A stretch of 64,000 nt of DNA from Duganella sp. BJB480 (GTDB taxonomy: Bacteria; Pseudomonadota; Gammaproteobacteria; Burkholderiales; Burkholderiaceae_D): contig QVIN01000009.1 in assembly GCA_003416985.1 (NCBI GenBank), positions 186,001-250,000 of the forward strand, in the 5' to 3' direction. A program made the position numbers and the translations under genes. Position 1 is the stretch's first letter. Every line of letters starts with the position of its first letter. This document shows, one piece after another, positions 34,388 to 43,008 of the stretch. Below the pieces are notes generated by a model. The model saw only the letters and a list, made by a program, of their open reading frames with translations. It did no database searches and was not told the origin of the DNA.

Positions 34388-34770
34388 AAATTTATAGTGC
34401 AGTAAGGATTTCCCTATAAAAATAGCAGAATGTGCTGATTCCGTGAGTGTTGTGATATCGGTATTATTAATTATTGGTGAGAAATTTTGTACGGAAATTT
34501 TTGAGTGGATACGATACAAAAGGTCGCATCGCCAGGAAGAATTCCAAGCTATTTTTTAAAGTGTGCATATGACTATCGGTAAGAAAATGCTCCTATCGGA
34601 GGATAACGTATATCTCATGGGATATGTCTCTTGAACCGTAAACATGAGTTGAGAATCATCCACCGCCTGCAATTGCATGCGGCCCGACAGATTGGTAAGC
34701 GTCAGCTCAGCGCCGTCTTGAGTGCTGTGGCGATCTGATCGATGATGGCGTCACACCGCTGGGAAGCGGC
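34388..34770. other. Spacer with palindrome, no gene
   Basis: About 380 bp without a supported gene. It contains GTAAGGATTTCCCTAT at 34402, one of four related interrupted palindromes near receptor and exoprotein genes in the window. Confidence 0.4.
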
Positions 34771-35028
34771 GTGATCTCAAAGGGCTGCTGGCAGATTGCA
34801 GTAAAGTGGACCCGTCAGTCAAGACACTCAGCAGTCATGCTTGAATGCCAAAATTGGTGGGAGCAAAATTGCCTCTACCTTGAACCGGCAGCGCGGGATG
34901 CATTCTCCGCAGCATATGCCGCGTCACATATGCACCAAGACCTTTTCAGAACTCATGCTGATCCTAAGGAGATAGTCCAGAATTTTGAGAAAATCACATC
35001 AGCTGGAGAAATCATTGTGAAGTCGTAA
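34771..35028 (+). CDS. Hypothetical protein, possibly a fragment
   Basis: An 85-residue frame with protein-like second half (LYLEPAARDAFSAAYAASHMHQDLFRTHADP). The GTG start at 34771 lacks a clear binding site; an ATG at 34837 would give the conserved-looking part alone. No family is recognised. It lies in a region with IS debris, so a truncated origin is likely. Confidence 0.3.
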   Translation: MISKGCWQIAVKWTRQSRHSAVMLECQNWWEQNCLYLEPAARDAFSAAYAASHMHQDLFRTHADPKEIVQNFEKITSAGEIIVKS

Positions 35029-35132
35029 GCGTGGTGGCTATACCGTCATTGACATCGAGACGGATAGCAGGCGGCCAATTGAAATAATTGACGCCTGCTT
35101 TCCAAAAGCAAAGGGGCGCAGCGAACGAGAAT

Positions 35133-35321
35133 TTAGAGTGTAAAAATCTCTTCTATCGTCGTCTCAAAAAGCCTAGCAATTGCAAAAGCCAGGGGCAAGC
35201 TAGGGTCGTAGCGTCCGGTCTCTATTGCATTTATGGTCTGTCGTGATACATCAAGTCGGTCGGCTAGATGGGCTTGACTCCACCCGCGTTCAGCGCGGAG
35301 CTCACGGATGGTGTTGTTCAT
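35133..35321 (-). CDS. XRE-family regulator paired with a membrane protein
   Basis: A 62-residue, single-domain helix-turn-helix regulator (MNNTIRELRAERGWSQAHLADRLDVSRQTINAIETGRYDPSL, ending in TTIEEIFTL). This compact class is usually co-encoded with a small membrane protein and autoregulates. Its ATG overlaps the stop of the upstream membrane-protein gene (ATGA). The palindrome GTAAAGTATGCTTTAC in the promoter at 35751 is the likely operator. Confidence 0.85.
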   Translation of the reverse strand: MNNTIRELRAERGWSQAHLADRLDVSRQTINAIETGRYDPSLPLAFAIARLFETTIEEIFTL

Positions 35322-35737
35322 CGATCCATCGTCCAACGGCGGAACAGGCCGATGACTAGCCAAGACGCCCCCATTACCCCCCAAACAGTGAACATGCTCA
35401 GGCGTGGATAACCAGCGGCCTCGAGAAAACCGTATGTGAAGGTGACGCCCACCGTGACGGCAGCGGCAAGGGTGAAGGTTTCAAGCATGACGATACGTTG
35501 GTATTCGTCCATTCGACCAACTTGCCGCGCCACTGCCCAAATCATCAGAAAAAAACCAATCACTGGACATGCCAAAGCGGCGGTCTTAAGAGAGCCGGAA
35601 TCCATCGCCGGACCGTACGTCAGTGAAGCTATGAGCAGGACGACATAGACCGCGATGCTGCCAGTCAGCTCACGCAGATACTTTCCACCGGCCTTACGTT
35701 CCATCTCGGAATATTTCTGTTTTTGTTGAATGGGCAT
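35318..35737 (-). CDS. Small four-helix membrane protein
   Basis: A 139-residue protein with four predicted membrane helices (about 28-45, 52-72, 88-108, 114-132) and a charged N-terminus. Proteins of this layout are commonly encoded with compact XRE regulators, as here, but have no assigned function. Ribosome binding site CAGGAG lies before the ATG. It is transcribed from a strong sigma-70-like promoter (35751-35795). Confidence 0.75.
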   Translation of the reverse strand: MPIQQKQKYSEMERKAGGKYLRELTGSIAVYVVLLIASLTYGPAMDSGSLKTAALACPVIGFFLMIWAVARQVGRMDEYQRIVMLETFTLAAAVTVGVTFTYGFLEAAGYPRLSMFTVWGVMGASWLVIGLFRRWTMDR

Positions 35738-35750
35738 TGATCTATCTCCT

Positions 35751-35795
35751 GTAAAGTATGCTTTACATAGTAGGATGGAGAAAATCTAATGTCAA
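35751..35795 (-). promoter_or_regulatory. Sigma-70 promoter with overlapping operator
   Basis: On the minus strand TTGACA (35795-35790) and TACTAT (35772-35767) are separated by 17 bp. Just downstream of the -10, the palindrome GTAAAGTATGCTTTAC (35751-35766) covers the expected transcription start, and a half-site GTAAAG also occurs just upstream of the -35. This is a textbook arrangement for repression by the XRE protein of the same operon. Confidence 0.75.
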
Positions 35796-35867
35796 GCAAA
35801 CTTTACACTTGCATGATTAGATGGGTTTTGAGAGAAATGTCTGCGACAGGGAATTTGCATTGCCCAC

Positions 35868-37439
35868 TTAGATAGGTAGCGAGTTCACTTGAATGGCTAC
35901 ATTCCAAGGTAGCAGATCATGTACCTTGTTGATTGGGTAGTCTGCGATGTAGGTCAATACATGGCGCAACCAAGCTTCGGGGTCGACCCCGTTCAGCTTG
36001 GCTGTGCCGATCAGCGAGTAGATCGCCGCTGCGCGCTCGCCGCCACTGTCGGCGCCGGCGAACAGATAGTTGCGGCGACCAATGGCCACGCCGCGCAAGG
36101 CGCGCTCGGCCGCCGAGTTATCGATCTCGATGGCGCCGTCGTCGCAGTAGCGCAATAATGCTGGCCAGAGCTTGAGCGCATACAGGACCGCCGCCGCCGT
36201 GTCGGACTTGCGCGACAACGTATCGAGCGTGGCACGCAGCCAGCGTTCCAGATCATCGAGCAGTGGGCGCGAGCGGGCTTGCCGAAGCTGTCTTCGTTCG
36301 TCTGGCGGCTTGCCTCGGATCTCGGTCTCGATCACATAGAGCTCGGCTATCCGGCGCAGCGCCTCTGTGGTCAGCGGGGTTGGTCGCGCCGCGTGCAGGT
36401 CATGGAATTTGCGCCGCGCATGCGCCCAGCAGGCTGCTTCGTGGATCGTGCCGTCTTCGAACAACGCGTTGAAGCCGGCGTAGGCATCGGCTTGCAGCAC
36501 GCCCTCGAACTTGGCCAAGTGCGTTTGCGGGTGGATGCCCTTGCGGTCCGGCGTGTAGGCAAACCAGACGGCTGGCGGCGTAGTGTCGCCGGCTGGTCGA
36601 TCATCGCGGACATAGGTCCACAGACGCGCGGTTTTGGTTTTGCCGTTACCGGGCGCCAGCACCGGAATCGGGGTGTCGTCGGCATGCAGCTTCGAGCCCG
36701 CCAGCACATGGCGTTGAACGGCATCGACCAACGGCCGTAACAACGCGCTGGCCGCGCCGACCCAGCTCGCCAGCAGCGCGCGATCCAGGTCGACACCCTC
36801 GCGGGCGTAGATGACGGACTGGCGGTACAGCGGCAGATGATCGGCGAACTTCGCCACCAGAATGTGCGCCAGCAGACCAGGGCCGGCGATGCCGCGCTCG
36901 ATGGGCCGGCTCGGCGCCGGCGCCTGGACGATGGCGTCGCAGCAGGCGCACGCCAACTTGGGGCGCACATGGCGGATCACGCGGAAGCTGGCCGGCACGA
37001 ACTCCAGTTGCTCCGCTACGTCCTCGCCCAGCGGCCGCAGACCGCCACCACAGGCCGGACAAGTGTCGGCGGTCGGCGCATACACCTTCTCGTCACGCGG
37101 CAGATGCTCGGGCAATGGCCGGCGCACCGATTTCTTGCGTGGCGCCTGGTCGGCGGCCAGCATCTCGCGCGCCGCCTCGGCCTCGTCGGCCTGCAGGTCT
37201 TCCAGTTGCAGCTCGAGCTGCTCGATTTGATGGTCCAGCTTTTCAGATTTGCGGCCGAACTGCATACGCCGCAATTTCGCGATCTGCAGCTTGAGGTGCT
37301 CGATCTCGACGGCGCGCGTGTTGAGTTGTTCGGCCAAGCCCGCCAACTGTTCGTCACGCTCTTGCAGCAGGCGCTCGCTGGCTAACAGCAATGCCTTCAA
37401 GGCATCGATATCGTTGGGCAGGTCGGCTGGGCTGAGCAT
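35868..37439 (-). CDS. tnpC: IS66 transposase TnpC
   Basis: A 523-residue DDE transposase of the IS66 family. It has an N-terminal leucine-zipper region (LKLQIAKLRRMQFGRKSEKLD), a zinc-finger-like CPACGG/ACACC region and the DDE core, with the first Asp in KLHADDTPIPVLAPG, then YAGFNALFEDGTIHEAACWAHARRKFHDLH and the Glu in AIEIDNSAAERALRGVAIGRRNYLF. The last residues (NVAIQVNSLPI) may be read from flanking DNA. A diverged partial copy lies at 47.6-48.8 kb. Confidence 0.93.
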   Translation of the reverse strand: MLSPADLPNDIDALKALLLASERLLQERDEQLAGLAEQLNTRAVEIEHLKLQIAKLRRMQFGRKSEKLDHQIEQLELQLEDLQADEAEAAREMLAADQAPRKKSVRRPLPEHLPRDEKVYAPTADTCPACGGGLRPLGEDVAEQLEFVPASFRVIRHVRPKLACACCDAIVQAPAPSRPIERGIAGPGLLAHILVAKFADHLPLYRQSVIYAREGVDLDRALLASWVGAASALLRPLVDAVQRHVLAGSKLHADDTPIPVLAPGNGKTKTARLWTYVRDDRPAGDTTPPAVWFAYTPDRKGIHPQTHLAKFEGVLQADAYAGFNALFEDGTIHEAACWAHARRKFHDLHAARPTPLTTEALRRIAELYVIETEIRGKPPDERRQLRQARSRPLLDDLERWLRATLDTLSRKSDTAAAVLYALKLWPALLRYCDDGAIEIDNSAAERALRGVAIGRRNYLFAGADSGGERAAAIYSLIGTAKLNGVDPEAWLRHVLTYIADYPINKVHDLLPWNVAIQVNSLPI

Positions 37440-37468
37440 GCGTCAAGTTTACGCGAGCCTTGTGACGT

Positions 37469-37816
37469 TTACAAGGCCGACGTCGGCTTCCAAGTGCGTT
37501 CCGGCCGTCGCCAATCTATGCCTTCGAGCAGCATTGACAGCTGCGCCTGCGTCAGCGCCACCGAGCCGTTGGTCGCTTGCGGCCAGATGAATCGCCCGCG
37601 CTCAAGCCGCTTGGCCAACAGACACAGGCCATCGCCGGTCCACCACAGTAACTTGATGAGGTCGCCGCGTCGCCCTCGGAACACAAACACGTGGCCGCTG
37701 AACGGATCTTCCTCCAGCGCCGTCTGCACTTTTGCAGCTAGGCCATTGAAGCCGGAGCGCATGTCGGTGATGCCAGCGGCGAGCCAGACCTTGGTGCCGG
37801 TGGGCAGGCCGATCAT
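37469..37816 (-). CDS. tnpB: IS66 accessory protein TnpB
   Basis: A 115-residue IS66 Orf2 protein of full length: VWLAAGITDMRSGFNGLA, GHVFVFRGRRGDLIKLLWWTGDGLCLL and FIWP are family hallmarks. The ATG overlaps the tnpA stop (ATGA), indicating coupled translation. Needed with TnpA and TnpC for transposition; its biochemical role is not established. Confidence 0.93.
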   Translation of the reverse strand: MIGLPTGTKVWLAAGITDMRSGFNGLAAKVQTALEEDPFSGHVFVFRGRRGDLIKLLWWTGDGLCLLAKRLERGRFIWPQATNGSVALTQAQLSMLLEGIDWRRPERTWKPTSAL

Positions 37817-38199
37817 CGCAGCACCCGGTCCAACACCTGCGCCAATATGGCCGCATTGGGCTGCCCTTCGATCCGAACGCGGACCTCGCCCAACTCAAGC
37901 ACGATAATGCCGCCGGCATCGGAGCTGGTATTGCTCGGTGCAGGCACCGTTGGCGCCAGCACCACCGGCAGCAGGCCATCGTCTCGCATCAATGTAGATA
38001 CGCCAAGGCGTCCTTGTTGATAGAGGCGGCGCCAGCTAAAGACTTGATTGGCATTGACGCCGTGCTCACGCGCTATGCGCGCGACCGAGGCGCCAGGCTC
38101 CAGAGACAACGCCACCAAGGCGCGCTTGAACTCCAACGGATGCTGGCGATAGTGGCCACGCTCATTCGTGGAAATGATCGGTTGAAAATTTGTGTCCAT
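37813..38199 (-). CDS. tnpA: IS66 accessory protein TnpA
   Basis: A 128-residue IS66 Orf1 protein with an N-terminal Tn3/IS3-type helix-turn-helix (YRQHPLEFKRALVALSLEPG, then ASVARIAREHGVNANQVFSWRRLYQQG), which presumably binds the IS ends. The ATG at 38199 gives the usual length; an upstream in-frame start is less likely. Confidence 0.88.
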   Translation of the reverse strand: MDTNFQPIISTNERGHYRQHPLEFKRALVALSLEPGASVARIAREHGVNANQVFSWRRLYQQGRLGVSTLMRDDGLLPVVLAPTVPAPSNTSSDAGGIIVLELGEVRVRIEGQPNAAILAQVLDRVLR

Positions 38200-38312
38200 A
38201 ATCGAAAATTGTGGGCACAAATACTGTGCCGAAATTCGATCATGGATGATGCTGGTCAGGCAGTCCAGACGGCGCTGGAAACACGCTTACACAGATTGCG
38301 TGGGATCTCCTT

Positions 38313-38783
38313 TTACTCAGTAAACCCAAGGGCGCGAAGAGCCCTCTGGGTGGGATCCAAAAGAGGGTACTCCGTACCCGTGTGTGGCTGTTTCATTGCA
38401 TATTGCGTCACAACTGTTCGTTTGCTGGCAGGATTGACCCGGTCAGATTGACCCGCCCTCCATACCCTCGCGAACGCCGCGACCCTATCGTAAGACCCCT
38501 CGAACCCCAGTTCCTTTAGGTCCTCATGAATCTGTTTTAGCGTGCGCCGTTGCTTGCGTGTCCGCGCTGCTTCAGTCTTGAGTAGCGCGGAAAGCTGAAA
38601 CGCGTATTTGTCGATGGCGCGGGTGGAACGCCGTTCGGCGTAGGCCGGCTCTATGGTTTCTGAGCGCAGATAGCGTCGGACGGTGTTTCTGGAGATGCCC
38701 AAACGCCTGGCGATCTCTCTCAATGGGACCTGGTCACGAATGTGCCAGCGTCGAATAATGCCTAGTAGTGCCACGTCGATCAC
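38313..38783 (-). pseudogene. istA: IS21 transposase IstA, N-terminal fragment
   Basis: The first ~112 residues (LGIIRRWHIRDQVPLREIARRLGISRNTVRRYLRSE..., then EDLKELGFEGSYDRVAAFARVWR) are the DNA-binding half of an IS21 IstA. After RAGQ the sequence becomes unrelated and ends at 38313, so the DDE core is lost. GGGTCAG repeats at 38830-38870 upstream look like the left end of this IS21 element. Confidence 0.8.
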
Positions 38784-39194
38784 TCCAATTCCCCACTCAA
38801 TGTCGTGAGTAGGATTGTGTCTTATACGTGGGTCAGTTCGGTTTGCAAATTATGCGGTGAAATGGGTCAGATTTCGCTGCAAATCAACACCATAGTCATG
38901 GGCAGAACCAATTAACGGAAATCGCCTTCCTGTTCCGCACAATTCAGACAAACCCGCGCCAGGCGGGCTGCTTTACACCCGCCCGGCCCCTCTTAACACT
39001 TCTCCAACTGTTGCTAAACCCAATGGCCGCGCCAGATCGCCCGCTCCGGTGGCGCGTGATGCAAGCGTTGCCGGTGGTATTTTCGCCACCATGGTGATTT
39101 TTAATAGTTGATGATTTTATAAGTCCTTGCGATAATCGCAGCACTGTCAGCCCTCACTAGCGGCGCCGGCATGCCACCTCCTTAATCCAGCCTG
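38784..39194. other. IS21 end and spacer
   Basis: Two copies of GGGTCAGnTT near 38832 and 38864 are the multiple terminal repeats of an IS21 end. The remaining sequence to 39194 holds no supported gene. Confidence 0.5.
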
Positions 39195-40686
39195 ATGCTA
39201 GCTTTTCAGACCGGCCCGCGACGCGGCGCACCACCTCTCTCGTTTGCCTTATCACGCTATTGTCATTTGACGCCGTCGCCTCCAGCTGAAGCGCGTTTCG
39301 CTTGTCCCGACGTCTATTGCAACGCATCCCCACGGGATGTCCGACATGAGAAGGACAAGAAATGCGAGCTGCCTAAATCCGCCGCCCCTCGGCTCCCCCT
39401 CCGCCCCCTGCCCCGCACCGGCACCGAACAAGGCTTGCCGTCGACCACGCCGCAGTTGTTGCGCGGCACGGTCGCGCCGGCGGCCGGCGCCAAGCCTGCC
39501 AGGACACCGGCGCTGAACCTGGAATTTTCGCCACGCGACTACATCACTTGCCTGCTGTCGATCGACGCAGAAATCGAACACTGTCTGATCGTGCAATATC
39601 TGTACGCCGCATATTCGCTTGGCGGCCCGCAGGTGCCCGAGGCGTTTCGCGACAGCGTGCGCACCTGGCAGGAGGTGATACTGGGTATCGCCAAGGAGGA
39701 GATGGGTCACCTGATCTCGGGGCAAAACTCGCTGCGCCTGATCGGCTCCCCGCTGCACACGGAACGCGAGGATGAGCCCTGGGACTCGTCGTTCTACCCA
39801 TTCCCGTTCACGCTCGAACCGCTGACGCTCAACTCGCTGGCCAAGTACGTGTACGCCGAATCGCCGGTCGACTGGGACGGCGGCGTGCTGGGCGACGAAA
39901 TCCGCCTGCGCGTACACGCCCGGGGCGAGGACCCGCAGCAGGTGGCAGCGCTGTTCAACACCCTGATTCCGCTGGTGGCCGATCCCGACTACCTGCCGGA
40001 CGCCGCCTTCGACGCCTCGCCCCTGCCGGCCCAGGCCGACTTCGCCGAATGGGGCCGCGGCTACCAGGGCGGTTATCGTGCCCGCCCCAGCGGCCAGCGG
40101 CCAGCCGACGCAGACGCCGGACGTGTTGGTGGTGCCGCAGACCTGCTGCGACAACATGGTCGCCGCGCTGCACGCCATCACCCACCAGGGCGAGGCCACC
40201 AGCGGCACCACCGCCTCGCACTTCGTGCGCTTCCTGCGCATCTATGTCGAGATGCGCGAGCTGGTCGAGCTCGCGTCGCTGACGGCCGAACACTGGAACG
40301 CCGCCCTGCGCGAACTGCAGCGCGGCACGCACTGGCCCTACCCCTGCGGCGCCGGCTACTTCGGCGTGTCGGCCGTTGGTGATCTGTCGGCCTGCCACCG
40401 CTTCGTCGGCGACGAACAGGGCGCCATGGGCTCGCTCGATGGCGGGGGCGACCGCGCCCGCCAGGCGATCTGGCTGAACGAACGCCATGTGCACCGGCAG
40501 CAGCCCTGCTCGGCCTGCTGGGCGCGCTACCTGTGCGGCGGCGGCTGCCACCACGAGGTGCTGGCGCGCGGGCGCAGCGCCTGCGACTACATACGCGGCT
40601 GGCTGCACTACACGATAGGCGCGCACCAACGCCTGAGCCAGCTGGCGCCCGACTGGTACGCCGCGCCGACCGGCAAGCCGGACTGA
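39195..40686 (+). pseudogene. VioB-like ferritin-fold gene fused to the SPASM end of a QhpD-like radical SAM maturase
   Basis: Residues about 115-390 follow the ferritin-like family of VioB/iminophenyl-pyruvate dimer synthases (PF12902): LSIDAEIEHCLIVQYLYAAYSLGG, ILGIAKEEMGHLISGQNSLRLIG, and, after a frame change near 40070, NMVAALHAITHQGEA and HFVRFLRIYVEM. The frame then runs into the Cys-rich SPASM domain of a QhpD/PeaB-type radical SAM enzyme: YPCGAGYFGVSAVGDLSACHR, PCSACWARYLCGGGCHHEV, CDYIRGWLHY. The radical SAM core is absent. At least one frameshift and one deletion are required, so the product is unlikely to be functional. QhpD installs Cys-to-carboxylate cross-links in quinohemoprotein amine dehydrogenase; the flavoprotein gene of that pathway follows. 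Confidence 0.65.
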
Positions 40687-40691
40687 GCCCG

Positions 40692-42136
40692 ATGCGCGAC
40701 GGCGACATCCTGTTCGACGCGCTGGTGATCGGCGCCGGCCTAGCCGGCGTCAGCACCGCGCTACGGCTGCAACAGCTGGGTTACCGCGTCCTGCTGGTCC
40801 AGCGCAGCGCCGTCTGGCCGCGGGCGCAGGTGGGCGAGGCGCTCACGCCCGGCGTGCGCAACATCATCGAACTGCTCGACGTCAACGACGCGCTGGCGGC
40901 GGTGCCCCACGTCGCCCATGCGGGCAGCCGGGTATTGTGGCGCAGCCGCACGCCCGACCTGCTGCAACAGGCCAGCTCGGCGATCGTCGACCGGGGCCAC
41001 TTCGACGCGGCCTTGCTGGCGTTGGCGCAGCATCGTGGCGTCAAGCTCGAACAGCCGGCCCGTCTGCTGGACCTGGCCGGCGCGGCGGGCGACTGGCGCG
41101 TCAGCCTGCTGTGCGGCCAAGCGCGTAGCCGCCAAGTGCGCGCCCGCTTCATTTTCGACGCCAGCGGCCGCATCGACTGCGCGCCCCGGCTGGCGGCCTT
41201 GTGGAGCGAGGTCGACCAGTCGGCCCTGGCGGAGCTGGACGGCACCACCCAGGCCGAAGCGCTCGAACACGGCTCCCTGCCCGGCGGGCGCTATCGGCTG
41301 ATGCTGGTCTGCGATCCGCATGTGGCCCGGCAGGCCACACCGGCCGGGCCGGAGGCCCGCCTGCGCGCCGCCTGCGCGGCCAGCAAGCTGCTGCGCGCGG
41401 CGGCCGAGCTGCCCATGCTGGGCGCGGTGAAAATGTGCTCGGCCACGCCCTACCTGGCGCCCGACAGTTGGCAGGACGGCCGCCTGAAGCTGGGCGACAC
41501 GGCCTTCGCGCTCGATCCGGTTTCCTCGTCCGGCGTGGAAAAGGCGATGCGCTTCTCGCAGCAGGCGGCGGTGGCCCTGCATACCGTGCTGGGAGACGAC
41601 CGCCCCGGCCGCCGCTGGCCCGCTGCTTCTTCGAGGGCCGGCTGGTGGAGGCCTGCGCGCGCCACGCACACTGGACCGAAGCGTATTACGGCCAGGCCTG
41701 GTGCGCCGACCAGCCCTTCTGGCAAGCCCGCGAGCGCTGCGAGGCCGGCGGCGGCGGCGCGATGCGGTCGGAACTGCTGGCCGCCCTTTCCGCGGAGCGC
41801 ACCCGGCTGGCCGGCTACCAGCCGCCGGAACTCAAGCCGTTGGCGTGGCTAAACCCGGCCCTGCCGCTGCGGTTGCACGGCGGCGCAGCGATCGTCGAGC
41901 TGCCCTGTGTGGTTGAAGATCGGGTGTGCCTGCACCAGGCGCTCGACCACCCCCATCTGGAGCGGCCGCTGGCCTTCCTGGAAAACGAGGCGCTGTTCCC
42001 GCATCTGGCCAGGCTGGCGCAGCCGCTGCCGCTAGCCCAGCTGCTGCAGATGCTGGGGGACGGCATGTCGGGCCACAAGGCCCAGCGCATCGCCGTCTGG
42101 CTGTGGCAGCGCGGCCTGCTGGAAAGCGTCGGCTGA
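40692..42136 (+). pseudogene. QhpG/LodB-like FAD-dependent monooxygenase, frameshifted
   Basis: From ATG at 40692 the protein begins ILFDALVIGAGLAGVSTALRLQQLGYRV, a Rossmann FAD-binding motif, and has the flavin-monooxygenase motifs GEALTPGVRNIIELL and LGDTAFALDPVSSSGVEKAM. These match QhpG and LodB, which hydroxylate a Trp during cysteine tryptophylquinone formation. Near 41605-41620, in a CG-rich run, the frame must change; the C-terminal part (RCFFEGRLVEACARHAHWTEAYYGQAW... to LLESVG at 42136) continues in another frame. A true mutation or a sequencing error in a GC-rich tract are both possible. No quinoprotein substrate gene is nearby. Confidence 0.65.
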
Positions 42137-42204
42137 GGCGCGTGTCGTCGCATTGGATGCACCACACCAACAGGCACTTCTTCATTACTCATGCGAAACT
42201 GTGA
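42137..42204 (+). pseudogene. Tiny tyrosine-recombinase fragment
   Basis: RVSSHWMHHTNRHFF is readable directly after the flavoprotein stop. It matches RVSSHWMRHTFAT, the active-site box of the broken recombinase at 27 kb, also at DNA level over about 30 bp. Only this box remains, which suggests that a related recombinase gene once lay here. The following spacer to 42496 has no gene. Confidence 0.4.
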
Positions 42205-42496
42205 CGGCTGAGTGCGAGCGGTTCGTCACTGTACGTCCAGTTCGCTCACAGCCATGCAGCACAAGGCGATTATGTATTCTGCCGCTTGCGCCAGCTAAGC
42301 CATCCCTTCAATTGTATAACAGCCGCTCACGCTTGCTTTCGTTGGCGAGTTGCGATGTTCGTATTGTTAACTAAAACATTTTACCCATCAATCTATGCTG
42401 CGAGTGCCATTGGTGCCAGTAACCAGCTACCACGCTCGACATGGTCGCCTTCGGCTCAGGCTTCCGATTTATCCACATCATTGAAGGGTATTGAAA

Positions 42497-42859
42497 ATGA
42501 ATAACAGCAAAATCATTGGCAAAAAGACGATGTTCGCCGCAGTCGTGGTTGCTGCTTTGACGGCAGGCTCCGCTAGCGCCGATGAGACTCCTCCTGGTGC
42601 CAATAATGCCCATACGCCGGGAACTACACCGACCAGCACTACGCTGATGGGACAGAACTTCACCAAGGGTTGCGTGCGGTTCTATGTGAATGGTCAGCGG
42701 GATGTTCAGGCCGGCAAGAGCTCTAACTTTGGTACGGTGGCCGCGAATAAGCAGTTCATGGCTTCCGTTTATCAGAATGGTTGCGGCGGCGCCGCCGTCA
42801 AGAACGTCTGGTTCAAGACGTCGGGCGCACAAGCGACGAATTGGTGGACGATTCGATAA
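42497..42859 (+). CDS. Small secreted protein with one Cys pair
   Basis: A 120-residue protein with a cleavable signal peptide (KKTMFAAVVVAALTAGSASA). The mature part begins with a Pro/Thr-rich linker, followed by about 65 residues with two Cys (KGCVRFYVNGQ and YQNGCGG), likely a disulfide, and a Trp-rich end (NVWFKTSG...NWWTIR). It resembles small beta-sandwich or lectin-like exported proteins; no family is recognised. GAAGGG lies upstream (start at 42497; a TTG at 42491 is an alternative). Confidence 0.65.
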   Translation: MNNSKIIGKKTMFAAVVVAALTAGSASADETPPGANNAHTPGTTPTSTTLMGQNFTKGCVRFYVNGQRDVQAGKSSNFGTVAANKQFMASVYQNGCGGAAVKNVWFKTSGAQATNWWTIR

Positions 42860-43008
42860 GCAAGCCCTGCTTAGATAAACACTTGCTCCGGGTGCTCATT
42901 TCGCTGCGCCTGCCGAATGGTCCTTCCTGTCTTTGCCGTGGTGGGGTTGCGTCGGGACTGTCCGATGAGACGCTTTAGGTCTCCCAACAGCCGAGCAAGA
43001 CCTTAACG

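Larger units (their letters stand above)
35868..38289 (-). mobile_element. IS66-family insertion sequence, tnpC-side end missing
   Basis: Carries tnpA, tnpB and tnpC in the normal order. The tnpA-side end is recognisable (…AAACACGCTTAC at 38278-38289, inverse of GTAAGCG). No matching GTAAGC end or 8-bp duplication is visible beyond tnpC, whose last codons seem to run into flanking DNA, so that end is probably deleted and the element immobile. Confidence 0.7.

Noticed and set aside
34067..34519. 150-codon minus-strand frame
   Set aside because: Opposite the tail of the truncated binding protein; no start signal and no recognisable fold. The coding strand of this stretch remains uncertain.
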